Positions 26,240 to 36,301 of a stretch of DNA of 64,000 bases are shown here, one piece after another. Below the pieces are notes generated by a model that was not told the DNA's origin, made no database searches, and was given only the letters and a program-made list of their open reading frames with translations. The stretch comes from Streptococcus sanguinis. GTDB lineage: Bacteria > Bacillota > Bacilli > Lactobacillales > Streptococcaceae. The stretch is taken from NCBI RefSeq assembly GCF_900635155.1, contig NZ_LR134002.1:2296224-2360223 (forward strand), in the 5' to 3' direction. Made by a program: the position numbers and the translations under genes. The stretch's first letter is position 1; each line of letters begins with the position of its first letter.

Positions 26240-26288
26240 AGAACATTTTCGCCCAAACAGCTAAGGCTACTTTTATAGCTGATGTTCT
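26240..26288 (-). promoter_or_regulatory. Structured leader of rpsD, candidate S4 autoregulatory site
   Basis: In the rpsD 5' untranslated region AGAACAT pairs with ATGTTCT (outer arms 26282-26288 and 26240-26246) and encloses CAGCTA/TAGCTG (26276-26281 and 26258-26263). The promoter lies upstream: TTTACT, 17 bp, TACAAT with an extended TGG. S4 represses its own synthesis through leader RNA in other bacteria, so the same is likely here. Confidence 0.5.
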
Positions 26289-26373
26289 GTTGACGAGCTC
26301 CATGCTTTCCTGCTGCTATTTCACACAAAGGCTATTGTACCATGAATAAAGTCAAAAGTAAAGGGTCTCATGC

Positions 26374-26399
26374 AAAAAATCAAGCCTTTTGGCTTGATT
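26374..26399 (-). terminator. Terminator of the thiamine-precursor transporter operon
   Basis: AATCAAGCC (26378-26386) pairs with GGCTTGATT (26391-26399). On the minus strand a run of T's follows. Confidence 0.9.
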
Positions 26400-26437
26400 G
26401 AGGTTGTTTTGAAAGTAAAGGATTTCAGGCAGTTACT

Positions 26438-27160
26438 TCACATTCCCAAAATCTTTAAAATCTCCTGCTTATATCGTAGCTTCTGCAGTTCCTTATCCTC
26501 GCTGTCTGACCAAGTCAATTGTAGATCTGCAACAATTTGCCCAGGCCGATTTTTCAGAATATAGATATGGTCACTGAGAGCCAGAGCTTCCTCGATGCTA
26601 TGAGTAATGAGGAGAGTCGTCAGACCCAGCCTACGGTGAATATCCAGATACCAAGCGTGTAGCTCCATCTTAGTCAGCTCATCTAAAGCACTAAAGGCCT
26701 CGTCCAGAAGAAATAGCTTGTGACCGAACATATAGGTTCGCAGCAGAGCCACGCGCTGCCGCATCCCCCCGCTCAGCTCATGTGGATACTTGTCTGCCAC
26801 ATCAAAGAGCCCGAACTCCTTCAAAATCTGAGTTGCCTGCTCCGTCGCTTCCTTTTTGGATACCTTTCGGATGAGGAGGGGCAAGATGACATTACCCAGC
26901 ACCGTCTTGTGCTCCAGCAGCAAGTCCTTCTGCAGCATATAACTCACCCGGCCCTTAGGATTTTCCTGCCCATCTAGGACAATCCTGCCCGACTGGACCT
27001 CCAAAATCCCAGCGATGAGATTAAAGAGGGTCGTCTTTCCAACACCGCTAGGCCCCAAGATTGCTACGACCTGGCCTGCTTCTACCTGTATGTTGATGTC
27101 CTTCAAAATCTGCTGCTCATCATAAGCATAACTTACATTTTCAAGTTTAATTTCTGTCAT
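26438..27160 (-). CDS. ABC transporter ATP-binding protein, thiamine-precursor uptake (ThiZ-type)
   Basis: A 240-residue ATPase. Walker A is GPSGVGKTT, the signature is LSGGMRQRVALL, Walker B is LFLLDEAFSALD, and the switch histidine is in LLITHSIEEAL. This is the nitrate/taurine/HMP (NrtCD/SsuB/ThiZ) class. It overlaps the substrate-binding gene by one base. It is the third gene of an operon that begins with a TPP riboswitch, which argues for a pyrimidine thiamine precursor as cargo. Confidence 0.9.
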   Translation of the reverse strand: MTEIKLENVSYAYDEQQILKDINIQVEAGQVVAILGPSGVGKTTLFNLIAGILEVQSGRIVLDGQENPKGRVSYMLQKDLLLEHKTVLGNVILPLLIRKVSKKEATEQATQILKEFGLFDVADKYPHELSGGMRQRVALLRTYMFGHKLFLLDEAFSALDELTKMELHAWYLDIHRRLGLTTLLITHSIEEALALSDHIYILKNRPGQIVADLQLTWSDSEDKELQKLRYKQEILKILGM

Positions 27161-28161
27161 TATTTTATATAATCGTTGCTAAATCCTTTATCTCTCAAGT
27201 CATTGTCCACGATACCCTTATCCTTGGCCCATTTGTAAAAGGCATTCCAGCGGCTAGCCTCAAACTGACCCCACTTGTCCTTATCCGATGCATATTGCTC
27301 GGACAAATATTTTTGAGAAGCCAAGACAAAGTCACGCTTGTTCTTCAGCTCTGGCGCATGCTTGATTAATATATCCGCCGCTTCTTCAGGGTGCTCCATG
27401 GCATATTGATAGCCCTTCTTGATAGCCTGCAGGACCTTTTTCGCCTCGTCCGGATTCTTCTTGAGATAGTCATTATTGGCAATGATGACTGGAGAATAAT
27501 AGTCAAACTCCTTTACATAGTCCTTCATATAAAAGAAATTTGTATCCATGCCCTGAGTTTGAGCCATGATGCCGTCCCAGCCATGATAAATCCACGATGC
27601 ATCAAACAAGCCATTTTCAATCGGCGTAATTGAGTTGGAATCGTTGTTGGGAACTTTTTCCACTTCATCAAACTGACCTCCTTGGCTTTCAACCAAGGTT
27701 TTGAGCATGCCCAGCTCCACCGGATCATTCCAGGTACCGTATTTCTTGCCAGCTAGGTCCTTAGGTCCAGTAATCCCTGCAGATTTTTTGGAAATAATGC
27801 CCGAAGTATTATGCTCTACAATAGCCGCGACAGCTGTGATTTCTGCGCCCTTATCCAGTTTTTTAGCCATAGAGTCCTGGAAATAAATGCCAAAAGGCGC
27901 CTTGCCGTTGATAATCAGGTCCGAACTGCTATCTTCAGGCGGCAACTTGATATCCACATCCACGCCTGCTTCCTTGAAGTAGCCCTTTTCCTGAGCCACA
28001 TAAAGGCCGGTATGGTTGGTGTTAGGTGACCAGTCTAGGATAAAATCAATCTTTTTATCCTTACTAGCAGACTCTGAGCCTGACTTACCACAAGCCGCTA
28101 GGCCAATGATTGATACGGCAGCTAAGCCTGCCAGCAACACTTTATAACTTTTTTTCATCAT
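27160..28161 (-). CDS. ABC transporter substrate-binding lipoprotein, NMT1/THI5-like (ThiY-type)
   Basis: About 333 residues. The lipoprotein signal ends in the lipobox GLAAC. The mature part opens with IDFILDWSPNTNHTGLYVA, the signature of NMT1/THI5-like pyrimidine-precursor-binding proteins, followed by the EDSSSDLIINGKAPFGI segment. It should bind HMP or formylaminopyrimidine outside the membrane and deliver it to the permease. Two adjacent ATG codons (28161 and 28158) follow AGAGGATA; either may start it. Confidence 0.9.
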   Translation of the reverse strand: MMKKSYKVLLAGLAAVSIIGLAACGKSGSESASKDKKIDFILDWSPNTNHTGLYVAQEKGYFKEAGVDVDIKLPPEDSSSDLIINGKAPFGIYFQDSMAKKLDKGAEITAVAAIVEHNTSGIISKKSAGITGPKDLAGKKYGTWNDPVELGMLKTLVESQGGQFDEVEKVPNNDSNSITPIENGLFDASWIYHGWDGIMAQTQGMDTNFFYMKDYVKEFDYYSPVIIANNDYLKKNPDEAKKVLQAIKKGYQYAMEHPEEAADILIKHAPELKNKRDFVLASQKYLSEQYASDKDKWGQFEASRWNAFYKWAKDKGIVDNDLRDKGFSNDYIK

Positions 28162-28202
28162 TATCCTCTTTTCTTTCTTTGGAAAATGGCAGAGCTGAGC
28201 TC

Positions 28203-28955
28203 CTATTTCCACTTAATGACATATTTTTCACTGATAGCCACCAGCTTCATCCCCAGAAGACTGATAACCGAAACCAATATGATAATAGCAAACATGGTGT
28301 CGTACTGGAAAAGCTTCTTAGACTGGATCATATAAACACCCAAGCCTTCAAAACCACCCAACCATTCAGAAACCACAGTCGTAATAAAGGCATAGGAAAC
28401 ACTGACGCGCAAGCCCGCATAGAAATAAGGCAAACTAGCTGGAATTTTAAAATGCCAGAGAATCTGCCAGCGATTGGCCTGCATAAGCTCAAAGAGAGTC
28501 AGAGTATCCCGGTCACAATGCCGAAAACCGTCCAGAATACTGACGATAATCGGAAAAGTCGTCGTCAGAATAATGAGCACAATCTTGGGCAAAATCCCAT
28601 AACCCAGCCAGAGAACCAGAATTGGCGCCAAAGCAATGGTCGGAATCGTCTGCACCACGACCATCATGGGATAAATCAGATCATTGAGCCAGCTCATGCT
28701 GTCCATGAGTATAGCTAGCATACAAGCCAAGATGACGCCCAAGACTAAACCCAGCAAGGCTACTTTTAAGGTGGCCCAGCTATGACTTGCTAGAAAGCCA
28801 GCATCTCTGATAAAGGCCTGACCAATTTCCAGAGGTGTCGGCAGGATAAACTTGGGCAAGAGCTTGAGCCAGCCCATGACCTGCCAGATGACAAGTACAC
28901 CCAGCATCCCTAAGAGACCGATTTGCTGCCGCATCAGCCTTTGTAGTGCTTTCAT
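28203..28955 (-). CDS. ABC transporter permease, thiamine-precursor uptake (ThiX-type)
   Basis: A 250-residue membrane protein with about six helices and the binding-protein-dependent transport (BPD) loop around AEWLGG-like sequence VVSEWLGGFEGLGVYM. It belongs to the SsuC/TauC/ThiX class. It is the first gene behind the TPP riboswitch and is followed by the binding protein and ATPase genes. With them it makes a complete importer. Confidence 0.9.
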   Translation of the reverse strand: MKALQRLMRQQIGLLGMLGVLVIWQVMGWLKLLPKFILPTPLEIGQAFIRDAGFLASHSWATLKVALLGLVLGVILACMLAILMDSMSWLNDLIYPMMVVVQTIPTIALAPILVLWLGYGILPKIVLIILTTTFPIIVSILDGFRHCDRDTLTLFELMQANRWQILWHFKIPASLPYFYAGLRVSVSYAFITTVVSEWLGGFEGLGVYMIQSKKLFQYDTMFAIIILVSVISLLGMKLVAISEKYVIKWK

Positions 28956-29035
28956 TGATTAGTTTTCCTCCCTTCATTTATTTTGGGCCCTGCAATTCTT
29001 TCAATCATCAAGCTTTTGAAAAGATGATAAAAGAA

Positions 29036-29066
29036 AAGGCCTTTTCCATATATGGAAAAGGCGCAC
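29036..29066 (-). terminator. Riboswitch-associated terminator hairpin
   Basis: Positions 29039-29062 form a perfect 24-bp palindrome, giving a strong hairpin. On the minus strand it is followed by a TTTTCTTTT tract. It lies between the TPP aptamer and the ThiX-type gene, so it probably acts as the terminator in the off state. Confidence 0.65.
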
Positions 29067-29067
29067 A

Positions 29068-29166
29068 AATGCCACAATTTTTAGGCATGTTTCCTACGCT
29101 GGCATTACCCAGATCAGGTGCGGTCGAAGCTTACACTTCCTCTCAGACTGTACACAGACTCCCATA
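29068..29166 (-). promoter_or_regulatory. TPP riboswitch (THI element)
   Basis: On the minus strand the aptamer core is plain: GGGAGTC in P1, then CTGAGAGG, then ACCGCACCTGATCTGGGTAA and TGCCAGCGTAGGAA, which are the conserved TPP-binding helices. The aptamer spans about 29166-29088. An ATGCC/GGCAT pairing just after it may help switch. Thiamine pyrophosphate should turn off the transporter operon behind it. Confidence 0.93.
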
Positions 29167-29259
29167 TATAGGACTATGATAGCGCAATCATCAGCAAATG
29201 TCAAGGTTGGAGCTTGGGCTCACTCCCTTTCAACTATAAGTAAAGCAAACTATCATCAA

Positions 29260-29883
29260 TCAGCCAAACTTCCCTTTCAAAGCCAGCAAAGTCTCCATAG
29301 CCCTGATATTCTCAGTCTCACTTGTGGATAAAATGGTTTCAAAGCCCAGTTCAGCTGCCGTATCTAAGTTAGCCTGAATATCATCAATGAAGACGGATTC
29401 TACTGGATTCAAACCATACTTTTTCAACAGCTTTTGGTAAATCTCTGCTTCCGGCTTGACAACACCGACCTCTGAGGAAAGGATATAGCCTGACAGCAGT
29501 GGGTAAATGGGCAACAAACCAGCTTTTTCAATATGATAAAAAATCTCACAAGTGGTTGACAAGATATAGATTCGATAGCCCTGGTCAGCCCATAGCCGAA
29601 TCCTTTCCTGTAAATCACTGTAAACATGCACAACCTCATACCAATGATAAAAGATATTCTTAATGGCGGAATGATAGGAAACGTCCAACTGAGCCAGGAC
29701 TTCCTCACAGGCTTCTTTCAAACTCAGCTCTCCCTTGTCTGTCTGATGCCAGACACCTGATTCAAAAATGGCCTGTCTAAGAACCTGCCGCCGTTCTTTC
29801 TCAGGTTCAAAATATGTCAAGATTTTCTCAGAATTCCATTCAATCAGAACATTGCCCAAATCAAAAACCAAATTTTTAATCAT
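29260..29883 (-). CDS. HAD family hydrolase (subfamily IA, YihX-like)
   Basis: A 207-residue HAD enzyme. Motif I is FDLGNVLIEW, where the second aspartate is replaced by asparagine as in the YihX/epoxide-hydrolase-like branch. Motif II is ILSTTCE and motif IV FIDDIQANLDTA. The likely reaction is sugar-phosphate dephosphorylation. ATG 29883 follows AGGTGG; a GTG at 29892 is in frame. Confidence 0.88.
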   Translation of the reverse strand: MIKNLVFDLGNVLIEWNSEKILTYFEPEKERRQVLRQAIFESGVWHQTDKGELSLKEACEEVLAQLDVSYHSAIKNIFYHWYEVVHVYSDLQERIRLWADQGYRIYILSTTCEIFYHIEKAGLLPIYPLLSGYILSSEVGVVKPEAEIYQKLLKKYGLNPVESVFIDDIQANLDTAAELGFETILSTSETENIRAMETLLALKGKFG

Positions 29884-29979
29884 GATGACCACCTGTTTTC
29901 TCTATTTTTCAGCTTACATAATTGCTCATTTTGTTGCTCTGCTCATTTAGAAATAACTAAAAAGGCCCGCTGGACCTTT

Positions 29980-30255
29980 CTATTCATCAAAATAACGGAT
30001 GAGGTTCTTTTCTGTCAAAATGTCAGAATAAGTATAAGACTCCACATAGGTATTGGAGATTTCCCCTGGCTGACCGCCTTCATTGGAATATTCCACGATA
30101 AACAAAGACGGATAAACTTCAATAAGACGGCCTTGCTTGCTTTTTTGGCGCTTACGACCGTTTTCCAGCGTCATCTCAACGATTTGTCCTTCATGCGCCT
30201 TGATATCTTCTTTGATTTTTTTCATTTTTGCCACATCTGTAAATGCATCACTCAT
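29980..30255 (-). CDS. veg: Veg family protein
   Basis: A 91-residue protein matching the small conserved Veg family: KIKEDIKAHEGQIVEMTLENG near the N-terminus split by family helices, then GRLIEVYPSLFIVEY and the YVESYTYSDILT ending. In Bacillus subtilis, Veg influences biofilm matrix gene expression; its biochemical role in streptococci is not known. It starts 3 bp after the dnaB stop on the same strand, with AGAGAGGACG as ribosome binding site, so it is cotranscribed with dnaB. Confidence 0.9.
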   Translation of the reverse strand: MSDAFTDVAKMKKIKEDIKAHEGQIVEMTLENGRKRQKSKQGRLIEVYPSLFIVEYSNEGGQPGEISNTYVESYTYSDILTEKNLIRYFDE

Positions 30256-30257
30256 CT

Positions 30258-31613
30258 TTATTCGTCCTCTCTTTTGGAAATACTTGAGAATTTATTATAC
30301 TCTTTCTGGAAAATTAACTCTACTGTACCACGCGCTCCACTCCGGTTTTTCTCGATAATGACTTCAACCTTGTTGTTGGGAATGCCTTCTTCCTCCTCAC
30401 CAGCTCGATCATAATAATCATCCCGGTAAAGAAAGGCAACGATATCCGCATCCTGCTCAATGGAACCTGATTCCCGAATATCAGACAGCACTGGTCTCTT
30501 ATCCTGCCGCTGTTCCACGCCACGTGAGAGCTGACTCAGCGCAATGACCGGTACCTTGAGCTCCTTCGCCAAGATTTTCAACTGTCGGGAAATTTCCGAA
30601 ACTTCTTGCTGGCGATTTTCACGACCAGTTCCTGTAATCAGCTGCAGATAGTCAATCAAGACCAGCCCTAGATTACCCGTTTCCTGGGCCAGTTTTCGAG
30701 CCCGCGAGCGAATCTCCGTAATCCGAATCCCTGGTGTATCATCGATATAAATACTAGCATTGGCCAGATTAGCTGTCGCAATGGTATATTTTTGCCACTC
30801 TTCATCTGTCAGTTGCCCCGTACGAATGGAATGAGAGTTAATCACCCCTTCAGAAGCCAACATCCGGTCCACCAAGCTCTCCGCCCCCATTTCCAGAGAG
30901 AAAATGGCTACAGTCTTATCCAGCTTGGTTCCGATATTCTGAGCAATATTAAGAGCAAAGGCCGTCTTTCCGACCGCTGGCCGAGCCGCCAGAATGATTA
31001 ATTCTTCCTCATGCAGACCAGTCGTCATCTTGTCCAACTCACGATAGCCAGTCGCAATCCCAGTGATATCTGATGTCTGCAGAGACCGAGCCTCCAGATT
31101 GCCAAAGTTAAGATTCAGCACATCACGGATATTTTTAAAGCCACTGCGATTGGCCGTCTCACTGACATCAATCAGGGCTTTTTCAGCTCCGGCGATAATT
31201 TCCTCTGACAGCCGGTCACCATCGTAGGCTTGATTGATAGACTCTGTCAAACGCGAAATCAGCCGCCTTAGAATGGCCTTTTCTGCAACGATTTTAGCAT
31301 AGTATTCAGCATTGGCAGAGGTTGGCACAGAATTGACCACTTCCACCAAGTAGCTGAGACCGCCGATATTCTGCAAATCACCCTGACTATCCAAAATATT
31401 GCGAACCGTCGTTGCATCAATGGCATCCCCGCGGTCAGCCAAGTCAATCATAGCCTTGAAAATCAAGCGATTGGCATACTTAAAGAAGTCAGCAGGCTCA
31501 ATATACTCACGAACAAAGACCAGTTTGCTCTCATCAATGAAAATGGCTCCTAAGACGGACTGCTCCGCTAAAATATCCTGAGGCTGAGCTCGGAGTTCAT
31601 CAATCTCTGCCAT
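30258..31613 (-). CDS. dnaB: Replicative DNA helicase DnaB (DnaC in Bacillus nomenclature)
   Basis: A 451-residue hexameric helicase. The N-terminal DnaB domain (residues ~8-110) contains PQDILAEQSVLGAIF. The C-terminal RecA-type domain has Walker A ARPAVGKTAFALN, Walker B VLIDYLQLI, and the arginine-finger region. It unwinds DNA at the fork. It follows rplI by 26 bp, the common gdpP-rplI-dnaB order of Firmicutes. Confidence 0.97.
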   Translation of the reverse strand: MAEIDELRAQPQDILAEQSVLGAIFIDESKLVFVREYIEPADFFKYANRLIFKAMIDLADRGDAIDATTVRNILDSQGDLQNIGGLSYLVEVVNSVPTSANAEYYAKIVAEKAILRRLISRLTESINQAYDGDRLSEEIIAGAEKALIDVSETANRSGFKNIRDVLNLNFGNLEARSLQTSDITGIATGYRELDKMTTGLHEEELIILAARPAVGKTAFALNIAQNIGTKLDKTVAIFSLEMGAESLVDRMLASEGVINSHSIRTGQLTDEEWQKYTIATANLANASIYIDDTPGIRITEIRSRARKLAQETGNLGLVLIDYLQLITGTGRENRQQEVSEISRQLKILAKELKVPVIALSQLSRGVEQRQDKRPVLSDIRESGSIEQDADIVAFLYRDDYYDRAGEEEEGIPNNKVEVIIEKNRSGARGTVELIFQKEYNKFSSISKREDE

Positions 31614-31639
31614 CGGTAAATCCTTCCTTCAAATCACTA

Positions 31640-32092
31640 TTATCCTTCTTTAACCCGCAAACGGATCACCCCAGTTATATCCTGATAAATCTTCACTGGA
31701 ACATCTATCAGACCAATGGAGCGAATCGGTGAGTCCACCTTGATATGACGTTTGTCAATTTTTATGCCAAACTGCTTCTGTAACTCTTCTGCTATTTTCT
31801 TGCTGGTAATAGAGCCAAAGGTGCGGCCGTCCGGACCAACTTTTTCAGTAAATTCAACAAGAGTAGCTTCTTCTGCTAACTTAGCCTTAATAGCCTGAGC
31901 TTCTGCCACTAGTTCTGCGTGGGCTTTTTCTTCGGACTTTTGCTTACCGCGCAGTTCACCGATAGCCTGCGCTGTTGCTTCCTTGGCTAAGTTTTTCTTA
32001 ATCAGAAAATTTTGAGCATAGCCAGTCGGCATTTCCTTAATTTCGCCTTTTTTGCCCTTGCCTTTTACATCTGCTAAAAAAATTACTTTCAT
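31640..32092 (-). CDS. rplI: 50S ribosomal protein L9
   Basis: A 150-residue L9 protein: N-terminal domain [20 protein letters not shown] split across the canonical G-K-G-K-x-G motif, a long connecting helix (residues 45-75), and a C-terminal domain with [16 protein letters not shown]. It binds 23S rRNA. It overlaps the gdpP stop by 4 bp, so translation is coupled. Confidence 0.97.
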   Translation of the reverse strand: MKVIFLADVKGKGKKGEIKEMPTGYAQNFLIKKNLAKEATAQAIGELRGKQKSEEKAHAELVAEAQAIKAKLAEEATLVEFTEKVGPDGRTFGSITSKKIAEELQKQFGIKIDKRHIKVDSPIRSIGLIDVPVKIYQDITGVIRLRVKEG

Positions 32093-34080
32093 CCTTTTTT
32101 CTCCTCGTCTATTATTACTTCCTCTTTAATGACTTGGTCCATAATTTCTTGATTCAGCGACTGAAGGACCTCAGAAACTGTTTTACCTTCAATTTGAGCT
32201 GCTGCTAGATTGAAATGACCGCCACCGCCCAGCTTTTCCATAATTCGCTGAACATTGATCTTGCTGCGACTGCGAGCCGAAATAGACACATAGCCTTTGG
32301 TATTCTTGCTCACGACAAAAGTAGCTTCAATTCCTGACATGGAGAGCATGGTATCAGCTGCCTTACTGATGACAACCGTATCATAAGTGTTCTCCTCTGG
32401 ACCAGCTGCTACAATGACATTAGGCAAAATCTTCTTGCCATTTAAAATCAGCTCATTAATCGCACGATATTCCTCAAAATTCGTAGCGGAAATATCCTGA
32501 ATCACAACACTGTCACTGCCCCGAGTCCGTAGATAGCTGGCCACATCAAAGGTCCGACTGGTGACCCGAGATGAAAATCCTTTGGTGTCAAGCATGATAC
32601 CCGCCATGAGAATGCTGGCTTGCATCTTACTGAGACGGTTCTTTTTAGAATTCTGGAACTGAATCAGCTCCGTTACCAATTCACTGGCACTGCTAGCCCC
32701 ACTTTCGATATAGGCAATCACAGCATTTTCCGGAAAATCTTCATCACGACGATGGTGATCGACTACGATAATCTGACTGAATTGATCAAAGAAATCCTTA
32801 GACAGAGTCAGAGATATCTTGGAGTGGTCAACCATAATCAAGAGCGACCGATTGGTCACCATATTTACTGCTTCAGAAAGCGGCACCAGATAGTCAGCCC
32901 CTTCCTGCTGGAGCTTTGTAATGGATCGCTCAATGTCAGAAGCCATCTGGGACGGATCATAAACCACATAAGCTTTCTCAATGATATTACTAGCAAAGAG
33001 CTGCATACCAAGAGAAGAGCCCAAGGCATCCATATCCAGATTTTTATGTCCGACTATAAAGACCTGATCCACACTCTTAATCTTATCAGAGATCGCAGTC
33101 ATCATAGCCCGAGTACGGGTGCGCGTGCGCTTAACAGCTGAAGCCGTTCCTCCACCAAAGAAGATTGGGTTCATGTTGTCATTATTTTCTTTGACAACAG
33201 CCTGGTCCCCACCGCGAACTTCAGCTAAGTTGAGGTTGAGCAGAGCGACCCGACCGATTTCATCATGATTGCCATCACCATAAGAAAAGCCCATACTGAG
33301 TGTCAGTGACAGCTCTCGATTTTTAGCTTCCGTCCGAAATTGATCAATGATAGAAAATTTATTTTCCATCAGCTGTTCCAGCACTGTATAATCCGTAAAA
33401 AGATAGAACCGATCCATGCTAACCCGACGGTAAAACATGTGAAACTGCTCAGAAAATTCTGCTACGAAGTTGGCTACAAAGCTATTGATATGACTGATAT
33501 CTGTATCAGAAACGACATCTTCCAAATCATCATAGTTATCCACCGAGATAATACCGATTACGGGGCGTGTTGTCACCAGACCAACAGTGGCTTCATATTC
33601 ATTGGATGCATCAAAAAAATAAAACACGCTGGATGCACGGTCCAAGTAAACCGAATATTTCTTGTCTCCAACCGTAGCATAATGACCAGAGTCTGAATAA
33701 GCAGCCTTCATGATATTCTTGAGCATATCAGCATCAAAATCACCATCTTCGGTTGTAAAAATCAGTTCTGCATATGGATTAAACCACTCTACATCACCAT
33801 TATCTTCACTGATTTTAATGACACCAACTGGCATCTTATCCAGCAAGGAAGCGAGGCTTCCTTCTGCTTGATGATTGACATAATGAATCTGCTCAATCTC
33901 ATCTAGCTCGGATACTCTCTGTTGCTGGATAAAAAGCACAATCAAAAGAGCTAGCACAAGCATGAGAGCAGCTAGCATGGCCAAACTATCACCAAAAAGC
34001 CTCAGACAGATGGCTAAGATTATAAAGGAAATTAGACCCGCCATCGCCAAGTGAATTGGGGCAAAACGAAATTTTTTCAT
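32089..34080 (-). CDS. gdpP: Cyclic-di-AMP phosphodiesterase GdpP
   Basis: About 663 residues: two N-terminal membrane helices (residues 10-50), a degenerate PAS domain, a degenerate GGDEF domain ([12 protein letters not shown]), and the DHH/DHHA1 phosphodiesterase. The DHH part shows [28 protein letters not shown] and the C-terminal [12 protein letters not shown]. It hydrolyses c-di-AMP and so tunes potassium, osmotic and beta-lactam responses. Two ATG codons (34083, 34080) follow AAGAGG; I chose the better-spaced one. First gene of gdpP-rplI-dnaB-veg. Confidence 0.96.
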   Translation of the reverse strand: MKKFRFAPIHLAMAGLISFIILAICLRLFGDSLAMLAALMLVLALLIVLFIQQQRVSELDEIEQIHYVNHQAEGSLASLLDKMPVGVIKISEDNGDVEWFNPYAELIFTTEDGDFDADMLKNIMKAAYSDSGHYATVGDKKYSVYLDRASSVFYFFDASNEYEATVGLVTTRPVIGIISVDNYDDLEDVVSDTDISHINSFVANFVAEFSEQFHMFYRRVSMDRFYLFTDYTVLEQLMENKFSIIDQFRTEAKNRELSLTLSMGFSYGDGNHDEIGRVALLNLNLAEVRGGDQAVVKENNDNMNPIFFGGGTASAVKRTRTRTRAMMTAISDKIKSVDQVFIVGHKNLDMDALGSSLGMQLFASNIIEKAYVVYDPSQMASDIERSITKLQQEGADYLVPLSEAVNMVTNRSLLIMVDHSKISLTLSKDFFDQFSQIIVVDHHRRDEDFPENAVIAYIESGASSASELVTELIQFQNSKKNRLSKMQASILMAGIMLDTKGFSSRVTSRTFDVASYLRTRGSDSVVIQDISATNFEEYRAINELILNGKKILPNVIVAAGPEENTYDTVVISKAADTMLSMSGIEATFVVSKNTKGYVSISARSRSKINVQRIMEKLGGGGHFNLAAAQIEGKTVSEVLQSLNQEIMDQVIKEEVIIDEEKKG

Positions 34081-34154
34081 CATAGACCTCTTATTCCGCC
34101 ATTTTACCATAAATCCAAGAAAAAAGCGAATTTCTCCCAATAAGTAAAGGAAGC

Positions 34155-34217
34155 GAAAAACAGCCTTTCAAAGTTTACAATTTTGTAAACCTCTTGTAAA
34201 TTTACACAAAAAGGCTG
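34155..34217 (-). terminator. Terminator of mnmG enclosing a TTTAC-N6-GTAAA palindrome
   Basis: CAGCCTTT (34161-34168) pairs with AAAGGCTG (34210-34217), with a T tract on the minus strand. The long loop contains the perfect dyad GTTTACAATTTTGTAAAC at 34173-34190. Confidence 0.7.
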
Positions 34218-34249
34218 CTTCCCAAAGGAAACTAAGCCTTTTACAAGAG

Positions 34250-36157
34250 TTACTTCGCTTGATTTTTAGAAATGCTTCTAGACTTGCCTTCTAAGTAAAC
34301 CATCAAAATAGAAATATCTGCTGGATTGACACCAGAAATACGACTAGCCTGACCAATCGTTTCTGGATTGATTTTCTTAAACTTCTGTCGTGCTTCTGTC
34401 GCAATCGAATCAATATCATCCCAGTCAATATTAGCCGGAATCCGCTTCTCTTCCATGCGCTTCATCTTTTCAACCTGATCAAGAGCTTTGGAAATATAGC
34501 CTTCGTACTTAATCTCTGTCTCAATCAGCTCGATAATCTTCTCATCAAGCTCCTCTGCAGCCGGACCAATGAACTGAGCCACATCTTGGTAAGACACTTC
34601 CGGACGCCGCATAAATTCTTTGGCAGTTACTGCATCCGTCAGAGGCTTAAAGCCAAGCGCTTCTACCTTAGCGTTTGTTTCCTTAACAGGTTTTAGCTTG
34701 ATGGATTCCAAACGCTTCATCTCATTATCAAATTGATTCTTTTTAATCTCGAAACGAGCCCAGCGCTCATCATCTACAAGACCAATTTCCCGTCCCATCT
34801 CTGTCAAACGTATATCAGCATTGTCATGACGGAGAATCAAACGGTACTCAGCTCGGCTAGTCAAGAGGCGATAAGGTTCAACGGTCCCCTTGGTCACTAA
34901 ATCATCAATCATGACTCCAATGTAACCATCACTGCGCTTCAAGATTAACTCCGGCTTCCCTTGGATCTTCAAGGCCGCATTAATCCCAGCAATAATCCCT
35001 TGACCAGCGGCTTCTTCATAACCAGAAGTTCCATTGGTCTGCCCTGCTGTAAAGAGCCCAGAAATTTTCTTGGTTTCCAAGGTTGCCCGTAACTGGTGAG
35101 GCATAATCATATCGTACTCAATGGCATAGCCTGTCCGCATCATTTCAGCATTTTCTAGACCCTTGATAGAGTGAACCAAGTCCTTCTGCACATCTTCTGG
35201 CAAACTAGTTGACAACCCCTGCACATAAACTTCTTCTGTATCACGACCCTCAGGTTCTAAGAAAAGCTGGTGGCGTTCCTTGTCCGCAAAACGGACAATC
35301 TTATCCTCGATTGACGGGCAATAGCGAGGTCCCACACCCTTAACGATACCTGAAAACATAGGAGCACGATGCAGGTTATTTTGGATAATTTCATGACTTT
35401 CTGCATTGGTATAAGTCAACCAGCAAGGCACTTGATCTTTCACATAGTCCTCATCACGAGACGTGTAAGAGAAATGATTGGCTTTTTCATCACCTGGCTG
35501 AATTTCAGTCACATCATAATTGATAGATGACGCCTTAACACGTGGAGGAGTTCCAGTTTTAAAACGACCAATTTCAAATCCTAGGTCACGCAGATTATCT
35601 GCTAAAGGAATGGCTGCTAAGCTATGGTTTGGACCAGATGAATACTTGAGATCACCAATAATAATTTCTCCCCGCAAAGCTGTTCCAGTCGTAACAATAA
35701 CAGCTTTAGCTGCATACTCCTGATGGGTCGCTGTTTTAACCCCAATGACCTTACCATCTTCTACCAAGATTTCATTAATCATGGTTTGCCGCAGAGTCAG
35801 ATTTTCTTGATTTTCAACAGTCTTCCGCATTTCTTTGGAGTAAACTTCCTTATCCGCCTGGGCCCGAAGAGCCCGAACAGCGGGTCCTTTACCAGTATTG
35901 AGCATCTTCATTTGGATATAGCTCTTGTCAATATTCTTGGCCATCTCCCCACCCAAAGCATCTACTTCACGAACGACAATCCCTTTAGCAGACCCTCCGA
36001 TAGAAGGATTGCAGGGCATAAAAGCCAGCATCTCAATATTGATGGTTGCTAAAAGAACCTTGCAACCCATTCGACTAGCAGCCAGCGATGCCTCAACCCC
36101 AGCATGCCCTGCTCCAATCACGATAATATCATAACTTTCAGTAAAATTGTGTGACAT
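34250..36157 (-). CDS. mnmG: tRNA uridine-5-carboxymethylaminomethyl modification enzyme MnmG (GidA)
   Basis: A 635-residue FAD enzyme. The dinucleotide-binding motif is [12 protein letters not shown] near residue 15, followed by the family blocks [20 protein letters not shown] (split) and FKTGTPPRV. The C-terminal helical domain ends with [15 protein letters not shown]. With MnmE it modifies U34 of several tRNAs. Full length. mnmA, another U34 modifier, lies 1.9 kb upstream on the same strand with marC between them. Confidence 0.97.
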   Translation of the reverse strand: MSHNFTESYDIIVIGAGHAGVEASLAASRMGCKVLLATINIEMLAFMPCNPSIGGSAKGIVVREVDALGGEMAKNIDKSYIQMKMLNTGKGPAVRALRAQADKEVYSKEMRKTVENQENLTLRQTMINEILVEDGKVIGVKTATHQEYAAKAVIVTTGTALRGEIIIGDLKYSSGPNHSLAAIPLADNLRDLGFEIGRFKTGTPPRVKASSINYDVTEIQPGDEKANHFSYTSRDEDYVKDQVPCWLTYTNAESHEIIQNNLHRAPMFSGIVKGVGPRYCPSIEDKIVRFADKERHQLFLEPEGRDTEEVYVQGLSTSLPEDVQKDLVHSIKGLENAEMMRTGYAIEYDMIMPHQLRATLETKKISGLFTAGQTNGTSGYEEAAGQGIIAGINAALKIQGKPELILKRSDGYIGVMIDDLVTKGTVEPYRLLTSRAEYRLILRHDNADIRLTEMGREIGLVDDERWARFEIKKNQFDNEMKRLESIKLKPVKETNAKVEALGFKPLTDAVTAKEFMRRPEVSYQDVAQFIGPAAEELDEKIIELIETEIKYEGYISKALDQVEKMKRMEEKRIPANIDWDDIDSIATEARQKFKKINPETIGQASRISGVNPADISILMVYLEGKSRSISKNQAK

Positions 36158-36301
36158 TTCTTTTTCCTTCGTTTTTTTTCACCAAAAAAGGCCAAGTCTC
36201 CAGAAGTGCAGGACAAAAAAGCCTGCAACATCCATGAGCTTTGACCATCATGACTATTGTTAAAGCTATTTTATCAAATCAAATCGTTTTGTCAATGCAA
36301 A

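Noticed and set aside
28946..29179. Plus-strand 77-codon ORF over the riboswitch region
   Set aside because: It is the complement of the conserved TPP aptamer; no ribosome binding site and no protein-like composition.
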